Shown piece by piece: positions 1 through 8,794 of a DNA stretch of 64,000 bases; position 1 is the first letter of the stretch, and each line of letters starts with the position of its first letter. Origin of the DNA: Bacteroidota bacterium (GTDB taxonomy: Bacteria; Bacteroidota; Bacteroidia; Cytophagales; Cyclobacteriaceae); the NCBI GenBank assembly GCA_018267285.1, contig JAFDYU010000010.1, positions 1 through 64,000 on the forward strand. The letters run 5' to 3'. The notes beneath the pieces are model-generated. The model saw only the letters and a program-made list of their open reading frames with translations. It searched no databases and was not told where the DNA came from. The position numbers and the translations under genes were made by a program.

Positions 1-31
1 TGTCTTTTAGCCTTGCCACCAACGACCGTAC

Positions 32-113
32 ACCCGCACCTGTTGCGGGTATATGGTATTTACAAAAATAGAAAAAGTTCGTGTATTCGCACATCGCCTG
101 TGGGTTTGCGAAT
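32..113. repeat. Two short inverted repeats beside the recombinase gene
   Basis: Two perfect 7-bp inverted repeats lie just 3' of the integrase gene. The first is ACCCGCA (32-38) with TGCGGGT (44-50) and a 5-base spacer. The second is ATTCGCA (85-91) with TGCGAAT (107-113), ending two bases before the integrase stop codon. Both fit AYYCGCA...TGCGRRT and both loops contain CCTGT. They could be a terminator pair, recombinase core sites, or the edge of a longer repeat array outside the window. Only the pairing is seen directly. Confidence 0.5.
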
Positions 114-115
114 GT

Positions 116-1240
116 TTATAGGTCGAGGTTGTCAAGCGGGCTTTTAATTTTGTCCATGCCTTTTTTTGTTACATGCGCATAAATTTCCGTGGTGCGCGAG
201 CTGTTGTGCCCCAGCAATGTTTGAATATACCGCAGGTCGGTGCCGTGCTCCAACAAATGGGTGGCAAAACTGTGCCGCAACGAATGCACCGTTACGCGTT
301 TGCGCAAGCCCGCCTTTTGCACAGCGGTTTTCAATATTTTTTGTATGCTGCGTGCACTGTATTCTTCTCCATGCTGCCCTTCAAACAAAAACTCTTTCGG
401 GCGATATTGTTTGTAATATGTGCGCAACAAAACCAGCAATTTTTCCGAAAGGAGCGACCCCCGGTCTTTGCCTCCTTTTGCGTTGCGCACAAACACCGTC
501 TTCCTATCAGAGTTGATGTCGGTAAGGCGTAGGTTAATAGCCTCGCTTATCCGCAAGCCGGCCGAATAGATGGTGTAAAGTATCGCCTTGTGTTTAAGGT
601 TCTCCACTTGTTTTAAAATACGGCTCACTTCTTCCTCGCTCAGCACCAACGGCAATTTAAATTCTTTGATCGGCCGATCGAGCCAATACGTGGCTTTCTG
701 CTGCCCGAGCATTTTTTCGTAATAAAATTTTATCGCATTGATGGCCTGATTTTGTGCCGACTTGCTGATTCGCTTCTTTTCAACCAAATGAAGCAAGTAC
801 ATTTTTATCTCTTCTTCACTCAACTGTGCCGGTGGCTTGGGCTGATAGTAGAGCATAAATAATTTAAACTGCTCCTGGTAGGTTTTGCAGGTAGATTTTG
901 AATACCCTTTTAAGTGAAGCTTTTCTTCCATCTGCCGTAAAATAGCTTGTACAGCAGAAGGCATATTTTTTTTAGAGGAAGGCGGTGCAACAGATTCCTG
1001 CTGCTGGTTCCGTAAAGCCCGGTAGTCAACCCAAGCAATACCTTTTAGCGTATTTAGAATTTCGCCTACTAAGTCTTTTCGTTGCGGCACATACCAGCAT
1101 TGATGGGTTTTTGAGAAACGGATATGTTCAATCTGTTTTACAACATCAACAAGTGGCTTGCTGTACGGAAATCGGAGTGCCAGGCAGTCTTGCCCCCGAT
1201 GGTGCAGCGGTTCAAGCGTAACGGTAGTTTTAGATGCCAT
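116..1240 (-). CDS. Tyrosine recombinase/integrase (XerC/D-like)
   Basis: Site-specific recombinase of the phage-integrase family, 374 aa. The catalytic set is complete: Arg230 (SAGLRISEA), Lys in NAKGGKDR near 255-258, His319 and Arg322 in HSLRHSF, His345 in LLGH, and the nucleophile Tyr354 in TTEIYAHV. Residues of about 95-185 look like the SAM-like core-binding domain. The first 60 residues form an additional N-terminal segment seen in many Bacteroidota recombinases, whose role I cannot assign. It is not the housekeeping XerC/XerD by length or N-terminus; it could serve a mobile or cassette element. Start is the ATG at 1240. Two inverted repeats follow the stop codon. Confidence 0.9.
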   Translation of the reverse strand: MASKTTVTLEPLHHRGQDCLALRFPYSKPLVDVVKQIEHIRFSKTHQCWYVPQRKDLVGEILNTLKGIAWVDYRALRNQQQESVAPPSSKKNMPSAVQAILRQMEEKLHLKGYSKSTCKTYQEQFKLFMLYYQPKPPAQLSEEEIKMYLLHLVEKKRISKSAQNQAINAIKFYYEKMLGQQKATYWLDRPIKEFKLPLVLSEEEVSRILKQVENLKHKAILYTIYSAGLRISEAINLRLTDINSDRKTVFVRNAKGGKDRGSLLSEKLLVLLRTYYKQYRPKEFLFEGQHGEEYSARSIQKILKTAVQKAGLRKRVTVHSLRHSFATHLLEHGTDLRYIQTLLGHNSSRTTEIYAHVTKKGMDKIKSPLDNLDL

Positions 1241-1288
1241 GTGTCGAATATCCTAATTCGAAACACAAAAATCAAGGAGTAAAAAAAC

Positions 1289-1315
1289 AAAAGCCACTCG
1301 GTTGAGCGGCTTTTT
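1289..1315 (-). terminator. Intrinsic terminator of hppA (possibly bidirectional)
   Basis: The hairpin AAAAGCCACTC-GGTT-GAGCGGCTTTT has one mismatch in the stem. On the minus strand it is followed by a T run (A run at 1281-1287 on the plus strand). It lies about 20 bases after the hppA stop and before the integrase start, so it separates the two genes. Confidence 0.75.
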
Positions 1316-1337
1316 AAAATATCCTTTGTTCAAAAAA

Positions 1338-3518
1338 TTACTTTTGTTCCGTTGCCGGAGGGAGTTTCTCTATTTTTTCAATCCTCACTTCCGGCTGATC
1401 GGCCTTAGCAGAATGCCCAACGGTAGAAATATGTGGGGCAATAATCAATGCCACAATGGAGGAGAGCTTGATCAAAATATTCATCGAAGGACCCGAAGTA
1501 TCTTTGAACGGATCGCCTACGGTATCGCCCGTAACCGATGCCTTGTGCGGCTCCGATTTTTTATAGTACGTCTCACCATTGATCACCACACCTTTTTCGA
1601 ACGATTTCTTGGCATTGTCCCACGCACCACCGGCATTCGATTGGAAAATGCCCATCAGCACACCACTTACGGTAACCCCCGCCAGCATTCCGCCCAACAC
1701 TTCGGGGCCAAAAATAAAACCAACTAGAATGGGGGTAATCAACGCAATGGCTCCGGGGGCAATCATCTCGCGAAGCGATGCCTTGGTAGATATGGCCACG
1801 CACTTTTCGTATTCGGGCTGGGCTTTGTATTCCATAATGCCCGGAATTTCCCTGAACTGCCTGCGCACTTCGTTCACCATATCCATAGCCGCACGGCCCA
1901 CAGCCGCAATGGCAAGCGATGAGAAAATAAACGGAATCATTCCGCCAACAAAAAGCCCTGCAAGTACCGGAGCTTTGTAAATATCGATGGCAGTAATTCC
2001 GGAAACGCCAACAAATGCGGCAAACAATGCCAACGAAGTTAACGCTGCCGATGCAATGGCAAAACCCTTTCCGGTTGCAGCCGTAGTGTTTCCTACCGCA
2101 TCGAGGTTATCGGTGCGGTGGCGCACTTCTTCGGGAAGCTGGCTCATCTCGGCAATGCCACCCGCGTTGTCGGCAATAGGGCCAAAGGCATCAATCGCCA
2201 ACTGCATGGCGGTGGTGGCCATCATACCGGCAGCCGCAATGGCAACACCGTATAACCCGGCAAAAGAATACGAACCCAAAATTCCGGCCGCCAACACAAT
2301 AATCGGCAGCATGGTAGATTCCATCCCAACCGAAAGACCGCCAATAATGTTGGTGGCGTGGCCGGTTGCCGAGCGGTTGATGATCGACCGCACCGGGCGC
2401 TTACCCATAGCGGTATAAAATTCGGTAATCATGCTCATCAGTGTTCCAACCACAAGCCCGATAACGATGGCGATAAAAACATCGGTCGAGGTGAACACCA
2501 CACCGCGGTGTTCAAGGTTTTCCGGAAGCAAATATTTTACCGCAAAGTAAGAGGCGATTGCAGTCATGATTATGGATGACCAGTTGCCAATGTTCAAAGC
2601 GGTCTGAACGCTATCGGTTTCATTTTTAATGCGCACAAACCAGGTTGCCACGATCGAGAAAATCAGTCCCAGCCCGGCTGTTACCATTGGTAATAAAATA
2701 GGGGAGAGCCCGCCAAAATTATCGGCCGAAGAAATTTCCTGCCCAAGCACCATCGTAGCGAGAATCGTTGCCACATAAGAGCCAAACAAATCGGCACCCA
2801 TGCCCGCCACATCGCCTACGTTGTCGCCCACGTTGTCGGCAATCGTTGCCGGGTTGCGCACATCGTCTTCGGGTATTCCGGCTTCCACTTTGCCAACGAG
2901 GTCTGCGCCCACATCGGCAGCTTTGGTATAAATGCCACCGCCCACACGGGCAAACAAGGCAATGGATTCTGCGCCAAGCGAAAACCCGGCAAGCACTTCA
3001 ATGGCTTTTTTCATTTCTATGCCCGTACTGGTTGCACCCTCGGGCACAAAGTAGTTATAGAATACAATGAACAGGCCGCCCAGCCCCAACACGGCAAGCC
3101 CGGCTACGCCAATGCCCATCACCGATCCGCCCGTAAACGAAACGCCCAACGCTTTTGCCAGCGAAGTTCGTGCGGCTTGGGTAGTACGCACGTTGGCTTG
3201 GGTAGCAATGCGCATACCAATGTACCCCGCCAAGCCCGACAGCAAGGCTCCGATTAAAAATGAAATGGCAATGATGGGGCTCGATTCTTCAATCAGTGTA
3301 CCCGACCATCCCAACAAAATTGAGGCAATCAATGCAAATACACCGAGTATGCGCCACTCGGCTTTTAAAAATGCCATGGCGCCACGCGCAATGTAGCCCG
3401 CAAGCTCTTGCATTTTTTGTTCACCGGCATCTTGTTTTACTACCCACGAAGATTTGAATGCAGTGACGATCAAACCCAGCAGGCCGACCGCAGGAATTAA
3501 GAAAAGTACAGTGTTCAC
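1338..3518 (-). CDS. hppA: Membrane-bound ion-translocating pyrophosphatase
   Basis: Couples pyrophosphate hydrolysis to pumping of Na+ and/or H+ across the cytoplasmic membrane. 726 aa, the normal length, with many transmembrane helices. Diagnostic motifs are visible: GGGIYTKAADVGADLVGK (from about residue 193), the Mg-PPi binding repeat DNVGDNVGD (about 229-237), and near the C-terminus GDTVGDPFKDTSGP. The segment GNTTAATGKG carries Ala where K+-independent enzymes carry Lys, so a K+-dependent enzyme is inferred. Whether it pumps Na+, H+ or both cannot be decided here. The start codon is GTG (3516-3518). A candidate -7 box, TAGTTTTG on the minus strand, lies at 3575-3582. Gene stands alone, with a terminator downstream. 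Confidence 0.95.
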   Translation of the reverse strand: MNTVLFLIPAVGLLGLIVTAFKSSWVVKQDAGEQKMQELAGYIARGAMAFLKAEWRILGVFALIASILLGWSGTLIEESSPIIAISFLIGALLSGLAGYIGMRIATQANVRTTQAARTSLAKALGVSFTGGSVMGIGVAGLAVLGLGGLFIVFYNYFVPEGATSTGIEMKKAIEVLAGFSLGAESIALFARVGGGIYTKAADVGADLVGKVEAGIPEDDVRNPATIADNVGDNVGDVAGMGADLFGSYVATILATMVLGQEISSADNFGGLSPILLPMVTAGLGLIFSIVATWFVRIKNETDSVQTALNIGNWSSIIMTAIASYFAVKYLLPENLEHRGVVFTSTDVFIAIVIGLVVGTLMSMITEFYTAMGKRPVRSIINRSATGHATNIIGGLSVGMESTMLPIIVLAAGILGSYSFAGLYGVAIAAAGMMATTAMQLAIDAFGPIADNAGGIAEMSQLPEEVRHRTDNLDAVGNTTAATGKGFAIASAALTSLALFAAFVGVSGITAIDIYKAPVLAGLFVGGMIPFIFSSLAIAAVGRAAMDMVNEVRRQFREIPGIMEYKAQPEYEKCVAISTKASLREMIAPGAIALITPILVGFIFGPEVLGGMLAGVTVSGVLMGIFQSNAGGAWDNAKKSFEKGVVINGETYYKKSEPHKASVTGDTVGDPFKDTSGPSMNILIKLSSIVALIIAPHISTVGHSAKADQPEVRIEKIEKLPPATEQK

Positions 3519-3574
3519 AGATATAGATTTTGGTTAATAATCACTCTATTATATATAGTCTATAAAAAGAGGTG

Positions 3575-3582
3575 CAAAACTA
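3575..3582 (-). promoter_or_regulatory. Candidate Bacteroidota -7 promoter box for hppA
   Basis: TAGTTTTG on the minus strand matches TAnnTTTG exactly, about 57 bases before the GTG start. No clear TTG at the usual distance upstream, so support is moderate. Confidence 0.4.
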
Positions 3583-3789
3583 ACCAAAATCGGGAAATGG
3601 CCATGAAAAATTGAGCTACATAGCCAAAAATCGTATACGACCGAAATCGGACACATTCGTTCAGTATCGTCCGCATTTGATTTAAAAATCCGCTTTTTCA
3701 GGATAATTAGGCCTTTATGGGCAATGGCACATTAAATGAATAGCGTAAATGCAGAAGTTAAAATCTGTTCACACCAAAACCAAAAAGGT

Positions 3790-6159
3790 ATGCTGCGCAA
3801 CTACATCAAAATTGCCATTCGAAGCCTGATGAAAAATTCATTTTATACCTTCATCAACATAAGCGGGCTGGCCGTTGGCATCGCTTCGAGCTTGCTAATC
3901 TTACTCTGGGTGGCCGATGAATATTCTTTCGAAAAATTCAACAAAAACTACGATCGTATTTACAAGGTGTATCAAAGCCAGCAGTGGGTGCAAGGTATTG
4001 GCACGCATCCTTCCATGCCCTACAAACTTTTGGAGACGCTGAAAGACAAGGAGAAAAAAATTGAATATGCCGCCATGACCAACTATGGCGAAGGCAATAT
4101 GCTTCAGGTGGGCGACAAACGCTTGAATTTATTAGGGCTGAGTGTGAGCGAAGATTTCTTTAAAATTTTTGATTTTAATATGTTGAAGGGAGACCGCAAC
4201 ACCGCCCTTAACGACCCCAACTCAATTGTCATCACCCAATCTACTGCAAAATCTTTTTTCAACGATCAGGACCCCATCAATCAATTCATTAAAATCGATA
4301 ACGGCCGCGATCTTAAAGTAACGGGCGTAATTGAAGACGTGCGCACCAAACGAACGGAGTTTAAGTTCGACTATGTAATGCCCTATGCTTTCTATGAAGC
4401 CACGCAGCCCTGGGTGGTGCCGGCCTCTAAAAGCTGGGATAATAATTTTGTTCAGATTTATGTTCAGCTTCAGGAAGGCGCAACCGAAGCCGAGGTGAAC
4501 GTCAACATTCAAAATATTGTTAAAGACAACAACCCCAAGGCACCCACAGCAAAATTATTTCTGCACCCCATGAGCAAGTGGCGGCTCTATTCCGATTTTA
4601 AAGACGGACAAAACACAGGCGGCATGATTGAGTACGTACGCTTGTTTACGGCCATCGCCATTTTTGTGTTGGTGATTGCGTGCATCAATTTTATGAACCT
4701 CGCCACCGCCCGAAGCGAAAACCGTGCGCGCGAGGTAGGCGTGCGCAAAAGCGTTGGCTCGCAACGAAAAGATCTCATCTTTCAGTTTTTGGGCGAATCT
4801 ATTGTAATCGCGTTCCTGGCTTTTGCCGTGGCCATAGTTCTGGTTGAACTGGCATTGCCGTTTTACAATGAGTTGGTGAGCAAAAAAATTCAAATCGATT
4901 ACTCAAATCCCTGGCTGTGGATTTCTTCGTTGGGCTTGGTGTTGTTAACCGGCATCTTTGCCGGCAGCTATCCGGCATTTTACCTCTCCGGGTTTCAGCC
5001 GGTAAAAGTTTTGAAGGGGAAACTGAGCGTGAGCAAAGGCGGCAGCACCCCACGCCAGGTGCTGGTGGTGTTGCAATTTGTTTTTTCCATTTCATTAATC
5101 ATTGGCACAGTTGTAATCTATCAACAGATCATGCACGTAAAAGCGCGCGACATGGGCTACGACCGCGAGAACCTGATGCTGATCTGGACCAACGGTGAGC
5201 TGGAAAATAATTTTCAACCCATTCGCGAAGAACTGCTGCGCACCGGAGCGGTGAAGTCGGTATGCAAAAGCAACAGCCCAATCACCAGTATTTTTTCCAA
5301 CAATGAAGTAAAGTGGGCGGGCATGCCCACCGACAAACGGGTTTCGTTCAGCACCATTGCTACCGAGTACGACTACATTAAAACGATGGGGATAAAATTG
5401 ATTGAAGGCCGTGATTTTTCACGCGATTTTAAAAGCGACTCCACGGCCGTGATTGTAAACCAGGCTGCCGTTGACCTGATGGCCATGAAAGAACCGTTGG
5501 GGCGGTTTATCGAATTCAACAATCAACAATTTAAAATAATAGGTGTGGTGTCTAATATCGTAATGAACTCACCCTACCAACCGGTGGACCCTATGATTTT
5601 GCTCTTTGCTCCGGACTGGAGCAGCACCATCAGCGTGCGGCTTGAAGCAACCTCCGATTTGAAATCGTCCATTGCAAAAATTGAAAGTGTATTTAAAAAA
5701 CTAAACCCCAATCATCCGTTTGAATATCGTTTTGCCGACAGCGACTTCGATAAGAAATTTTCTACCATCAACCTCATCAGCCGCCTGGCGGGCTTGTTTG
5801 CTTCGTTGGCCATCGCCATCACGTGTTTGGGCTTGTTTGGCTTGGCGGCATTTACGGCCGAACAGCGCACCAAAGAAATCGGCATCCGCAAAGTGTTGGG
5901 CGCTTCGGTTTCTAGTTTGGTGGCATTGATATCGAAAGATTTTTCGCGCCTGGTGGCCATTGCCTTTGTGGTTTCGGCTCCGCTGGCGTGGTGGTTTTTA
6001 AATAATTTTTTGCAACGCTATCCCTACCGTGTCGAAATCGGGTTATGGGTTTTGCCGTTGGCGGGTGCAGCCGCCCTGATTCTTACCCTTGCCATTGTAA
6101 GCACACAGGCATTGAAAGCGGCCACGAGCAACCCTTCTCAAAGTTTGAGGAGCGAATGA
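3790..6159 (+). CDS. FtsX/MacB-type ABC transporter permease, paralogue 1
   Basis: Permease subunit resembling MacB/LolC-type transporters, inner membrane with large periplasmic domains. Architecture is an internal duplication: one TM helix near residues 18-42, a MacB_PCD-like periplasmic domain, an FtsX core of three helices (with the ACINFMNLATA segment and the REVGVRKSVG coupling-like loop), then a second copy ending with EIGIRKVLGAS and three helices. It ends NPSQSLRSE, like its neighbours. An in-frame upstream ATG at 3736 exists, but the ATG at 3790 (MLRNYIKIAIRSL) matches the start of the other five paralogues. No ATPase partner is encoded nearby. Substrate unknown. Confidence 0.85.
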   Translation: MLRNYIKIAIRSLMKNSFYTFINISGLAVGIASSLLILLWVADEYSFEKFNKNYDRIYKVYQSQQWVQGIGTHPSMPYKLLETLKDKEKKIEYAAMTNYGEGNMLQVGDKRLNLLGLSVSEDFFKIFDFNMLKGDRNTALNDPNSIVITQSTAKSFFNDQDPINQFIKIDNGRDLKVTGVIEDVRTKRTEFKFDYVMPYAFYEATQPWVVPASKSWDNNFVQIYVQLQEGATEAEVNVNIQNIVKDNNPKAPTAKLFLHPMSKWRLYSDFKDGQNTGGMIEYVRLFTAIAIFVLVIACINFMNLATARSENRAREVGVRKSVGSQRKDLIFQFLGESIVIAFLAFAVAIVLVELALPFYNELVSKKIQIDYSNPWLWISSLGLVLLTGIFAGSYPAFYLSGFQPVKVLKGKLSVSKGGSTPRQVLVVLQFVFSISLIIGTVVIYQQIMHVKARDMGYDRENLMLIWTNGELENNFQPIREELLRTGAVKSVCKSNSPITSIFSNNEVKWAGMPTDKRVSFSTIATEYDYIKTMGIKLIEGRDFSRDFKSDSTAVIVNQAAVDLMAMKEPLGRFIEFNNQQFKIIGVVSNIVMNSPYQPVDPMILLFAPDWSSTISVRLEATSDLKSSIAKIESVFKKLNPNHPFEYRFADSDFDKKFSTINLISRLAGLFASLAIAITCLGLFGLAAFTAEQRTKEIGIRKVLGASVSSLVALISKDFSRLVAIAFVVSAPLAWWFLNNFLQRYPYRVEIGLWVLPLAGAAALILTLAIVSTQALKAATSNPSQSLRSE

Positions 6160-6268
6160 TTTTTAAAAAATTAATAGTTATGCAAAACTAAAGTTTGGGA
6201 AACGTAAGAAAATAAATAAAAAATTCAGAAAGCGATAATCGATCAAAACAAATCATACCCAATTCATC

Positions 6269-8692
6269 ATGTTAAAAAGTTATCTTAAAATTACCCTCCG
6301 CAATTTGTTGCGCAACAAAACTTTTTCGGCCATCAATATTTTTGGTTTGGCACTCGGTATTGCTTGCTGCCTGTTGTTAACATTATATATTCAAGATGAA
6401 TTGAGCTACGATCAACACCACGCCCAGCCCGATGATTTGTACCGCATCGTTTCTCATTTTCAGTCTGACGTTAGTTTTAATAAGTTGGGCTCGTGCTCAC
6501 CGCCCATTGCCATGACCATGAAAGACGAAATTGCCGAAGTGGAGAATGCGGCACGTGTGCTTCCCTCGTTTTCCAAAAGTTTGATTCGCTATAAAGAAAA
6601 TCTTTTTTACGAACCCAACGCGTTTTTAGCCGATTCTACTTTGTTCGATGTGCTTACGTACGATTTGATTGAAGGCAATCCTAAAAAAGCATTGACGGAA
6701 GCAAACTCTATTGTACTATCAGATAAACTGGCACACAAACTTTTTGGCAACGAACCCGCGCTCGATAAAATGATTTCGATGAGCCAGGGCGGAAAATTCA
6801 TTGAATATAAAGTTACGGGCGTGTTCACCGATAAATACAACAGTGTTATCAAAGCTAATTTTTTTACTTCCATGACGAGCAGTGGCATGGGCGAATACGT
6901 TACCAAAGACAAAGAAGCAGCCAAGCAGTGGGCGGGCCAAAACTTTATGCCTTCGTATCTCAAATTAGTGCACAACCACAACCAAGCAGATGTTGAAAAA
7001 AAGATGAACGAAGTGTTGATGAAACACGGTGCCGAGCAGTTGAAAGCGTTGGGCATGAAAAAAACACTTTCGCTTGAACTGGTGAAAGACATTTACCTTA
7101 AGTCGGATGTACAACAAAGTCCGCGCATTACGTATTTATATGTAGTTACCTCCATTGCCATTTTTATTTTGGTGCTCGCGTGCATCAACTTTATGAACCT
7201 ATCAACCGCCAAAGCCACCAAACGCGCTGCCGAGATTGGCATACGCAAAACGTTGGGTGCCTATCGTTCGTCATTGATTAGCCAACTATTAGGCGAGGCC
7301 ATGGTGATTGTGGTCATCGCTATTATCATAGGCTTGGTGTTGGTGCAGTGGGCGCTTCCATTTTTTAATCAACTAACAGATAAAAGCATTTCATTTACTT
7401 CCGATAACATGGTTTATTTCGTTGGTGCTTCTGTCATCATCACCCTCGTCACAGGTTTGTTCGCAGGCAGCTACCCCGCGTTTTATCTTTCATCGTTTGA
7501 GCCCGCGCAAGTGTTGAAAGGAAAATTGAATATGGGTAGTGCTTCGGGGCGTTTGCGCCAAGTGTTGGTGGTGTTTCAGTTTATGATCGCCATAGCCTTG
7601 GTGTGCGGCATTTTCATCATTTCACGGCAGATGAATTTTATGATTGAAAAGAATTTGGGTTTTGATTCAAAAGCAAAAATTATTTTACCGCTACGTACGG
7701 CTGAGGTACAAGACACATACGATGCCTTAAAAAAGGAGTTGCAGAAAAACAGCAACGTGAAGATGGTATCGGGCGCAGAGTATATGCCGGGTTCAGAAAT
7801 TTTTAGCGATATGTTTTTTTACCCCGATGGCGGCAGCATGGAAAAAGCAGTTGATATTCATCGCAATCGTGTTGATGTGGACTATATGGAATTGCTCAAC
7901 ATCAAATTGCTCGCAGGCCGCTCCTTTACCGACAACCGTAAAATGGAAAGCCAAGTAAATTTGATTTTGAACAGGACAGCCGTAAGTAAATTGGGCTTTA
8001 CTCCCGAAAAGGCGGTTGGGCAAAATCTGCACTTCATTTGGGAAGGAGAAAAGTATGATTTTAAAGTGATTGGCGTGATGGAAGATTTTAACCAAACTTC
8101 GCTGCACGATGCAATCAAACCTACGCTGTTCGAAATGCTCGACAGCACCAATCGGTACGACCACATCATTGTTTCGGTGGCATCGGCCGATTTCGAACAA
8201 ACCATAAAATCGATCGAGCAGACCTGGAAATCATTAATCATCGATACGCCTTTTGAATATTCTTTCCTCGACCAAAAAATTCAAGAACAATACAACGAAG
8301 ACCGCAGGGTGGCAAGCATCATCTCCACTTTTGGTTTGGTGGCTATGGCCATATGTGCACTCGGTTTGTACGGGCTGTCATCGTACATGGCCGAACGCAG
8401 ATTTAAAGAAATAGGAATTAGAAAAGTAATGGGCGCAAGCGTAGCACAAATTGTAATGATGATGTCGTCTGAGTTTGTGAAGCTGGTACTCGTTGCATTT
8501 GTTATAGCGGTGCCGGTTGCCTGGTACGGCATGGGCCAATGGCTGGAAGGGTTCGCTTATAAAACCTCCATGGGCTGGATTGTGTTTGTGCTGGCCGGAG
8601 CGGTGGCTCTTGCCATTGCGTTGATTACCGTAAGCTTCGAATCTGTAAAATCAGCCATGGGAAACCCGGTGGATAGTTTAAGGAGTGAGTAA
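6269..8692 (+). CDS. FtsX/MacB-type ABC transporter permease, paralogue 2
   Basis: 807 aa, same two-unit layout as the preceding gene: N-terminal helix (about 18-42), periplasmic MacB_PCD-like domain, three-helix FtsX core containing ACINFMNLSTA and AEIGIRKTLGA, then a second periplasmic domain and FtsX core with KEIGIRKVMGAS. C-terminus NPVDSLRSE. Starts MLKSYLKITLRNLLRN, a basic N-terminus typical of the group. It sits 109 bases after paralogue 1, a gap large enough for its own promoter. No ATP-binding cassette is present in the protein, so it must use an ATPase encoded elsewhere or act differently. Confidence 0.87.
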   Translation: MLKSYLKITLRNLLRNKTFSAINIFGLALGIACCLLLTLYIQDELSYDQHHAQPDDLYRIVSHFQSDVSFNKLGSCSPPIAMTMKDEIAEVENAARVLPSFSKSLIRYKENLFYEPNAFLADSTLFDVLTYDLIEGNPKKALTEANSIVLSDKLAHKLFGNEPALDKMISMSQGGKFIEYKVTGVFTDKYNSVIKANFFTSMTSSGMGEYVTKDKEAAKQWAGQNFMPSYLKLVHNHNQADVEKKMNEVLMKHGAEQLKALGMKKTLSLELVKDIYLKSDVQQSPRITYLYVVTSIAIFILVLACINFMNLSTAKATKRAAEIGIRKTLGAYRSSLISQLLGEAMVIVVIAIIIGLVLVQWALPFFNQLTDKSISFTSDNMVYFVGASVIITLVTGLFAGSYPAFYLSSFEPAQVLKGKLNMGSASGRLRQVLVVFQFMIAIALVCGIFIISRQMNFMIEKNLGFDSKAKIILPLRTAEVQDTYDALKKELQKNSNVKMVSGAEYMPGSEIFSDMFFYPDGGSMEKAVDIHRNRVDVDYMELLNIKLLAGRSFTDNRKMESQVNLILNRTAVSKLGFTPEKAVGQNLHFIWEGEKYDFKVIGVMEDFNQTSLHDAIKPTLFEMLDSTNRYDHIIVSVASADFEQTIKSIEQTWKSLIIDTPFEYSFLDQKIQEQYNEDRRVASIISTFGLVAMAICALGLYGLSSYMAERRFKEIGIRKVMGASVAQIVMMMSSEFVKLVLVAFVIAVPVAWYGMGQWLEGFAYKTSMGWIVFVLAGAVALAIALITVSFESVKSAMGNPVDSLRSE

Positions 8693-8794
8693 ACAAAGCA
8701 AAAGTTTATGGTTAAAAATTTTTTTAAAAACTGTGTGGCAAAATATTCTTCGATATAAAGTCAAATTGTAAAAACCTCGTAAACAAAAAAGAAT

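Noticed and set aside
1-118. Integron attI/attC platform
   Set aside because: The inverted repeats lack recognisable RYYYAAC/GTTRRRY core sites and the recombinase lacks a clear IntI-specific insertion, so integron is not claimed.
3736-3789. Upstream start of permease paralogue 1
   Set aside because: Gives 18 extra polar residues absent from all five neighbours; the ATG at 3790 gives the shared MLxxYxKIxxR start.
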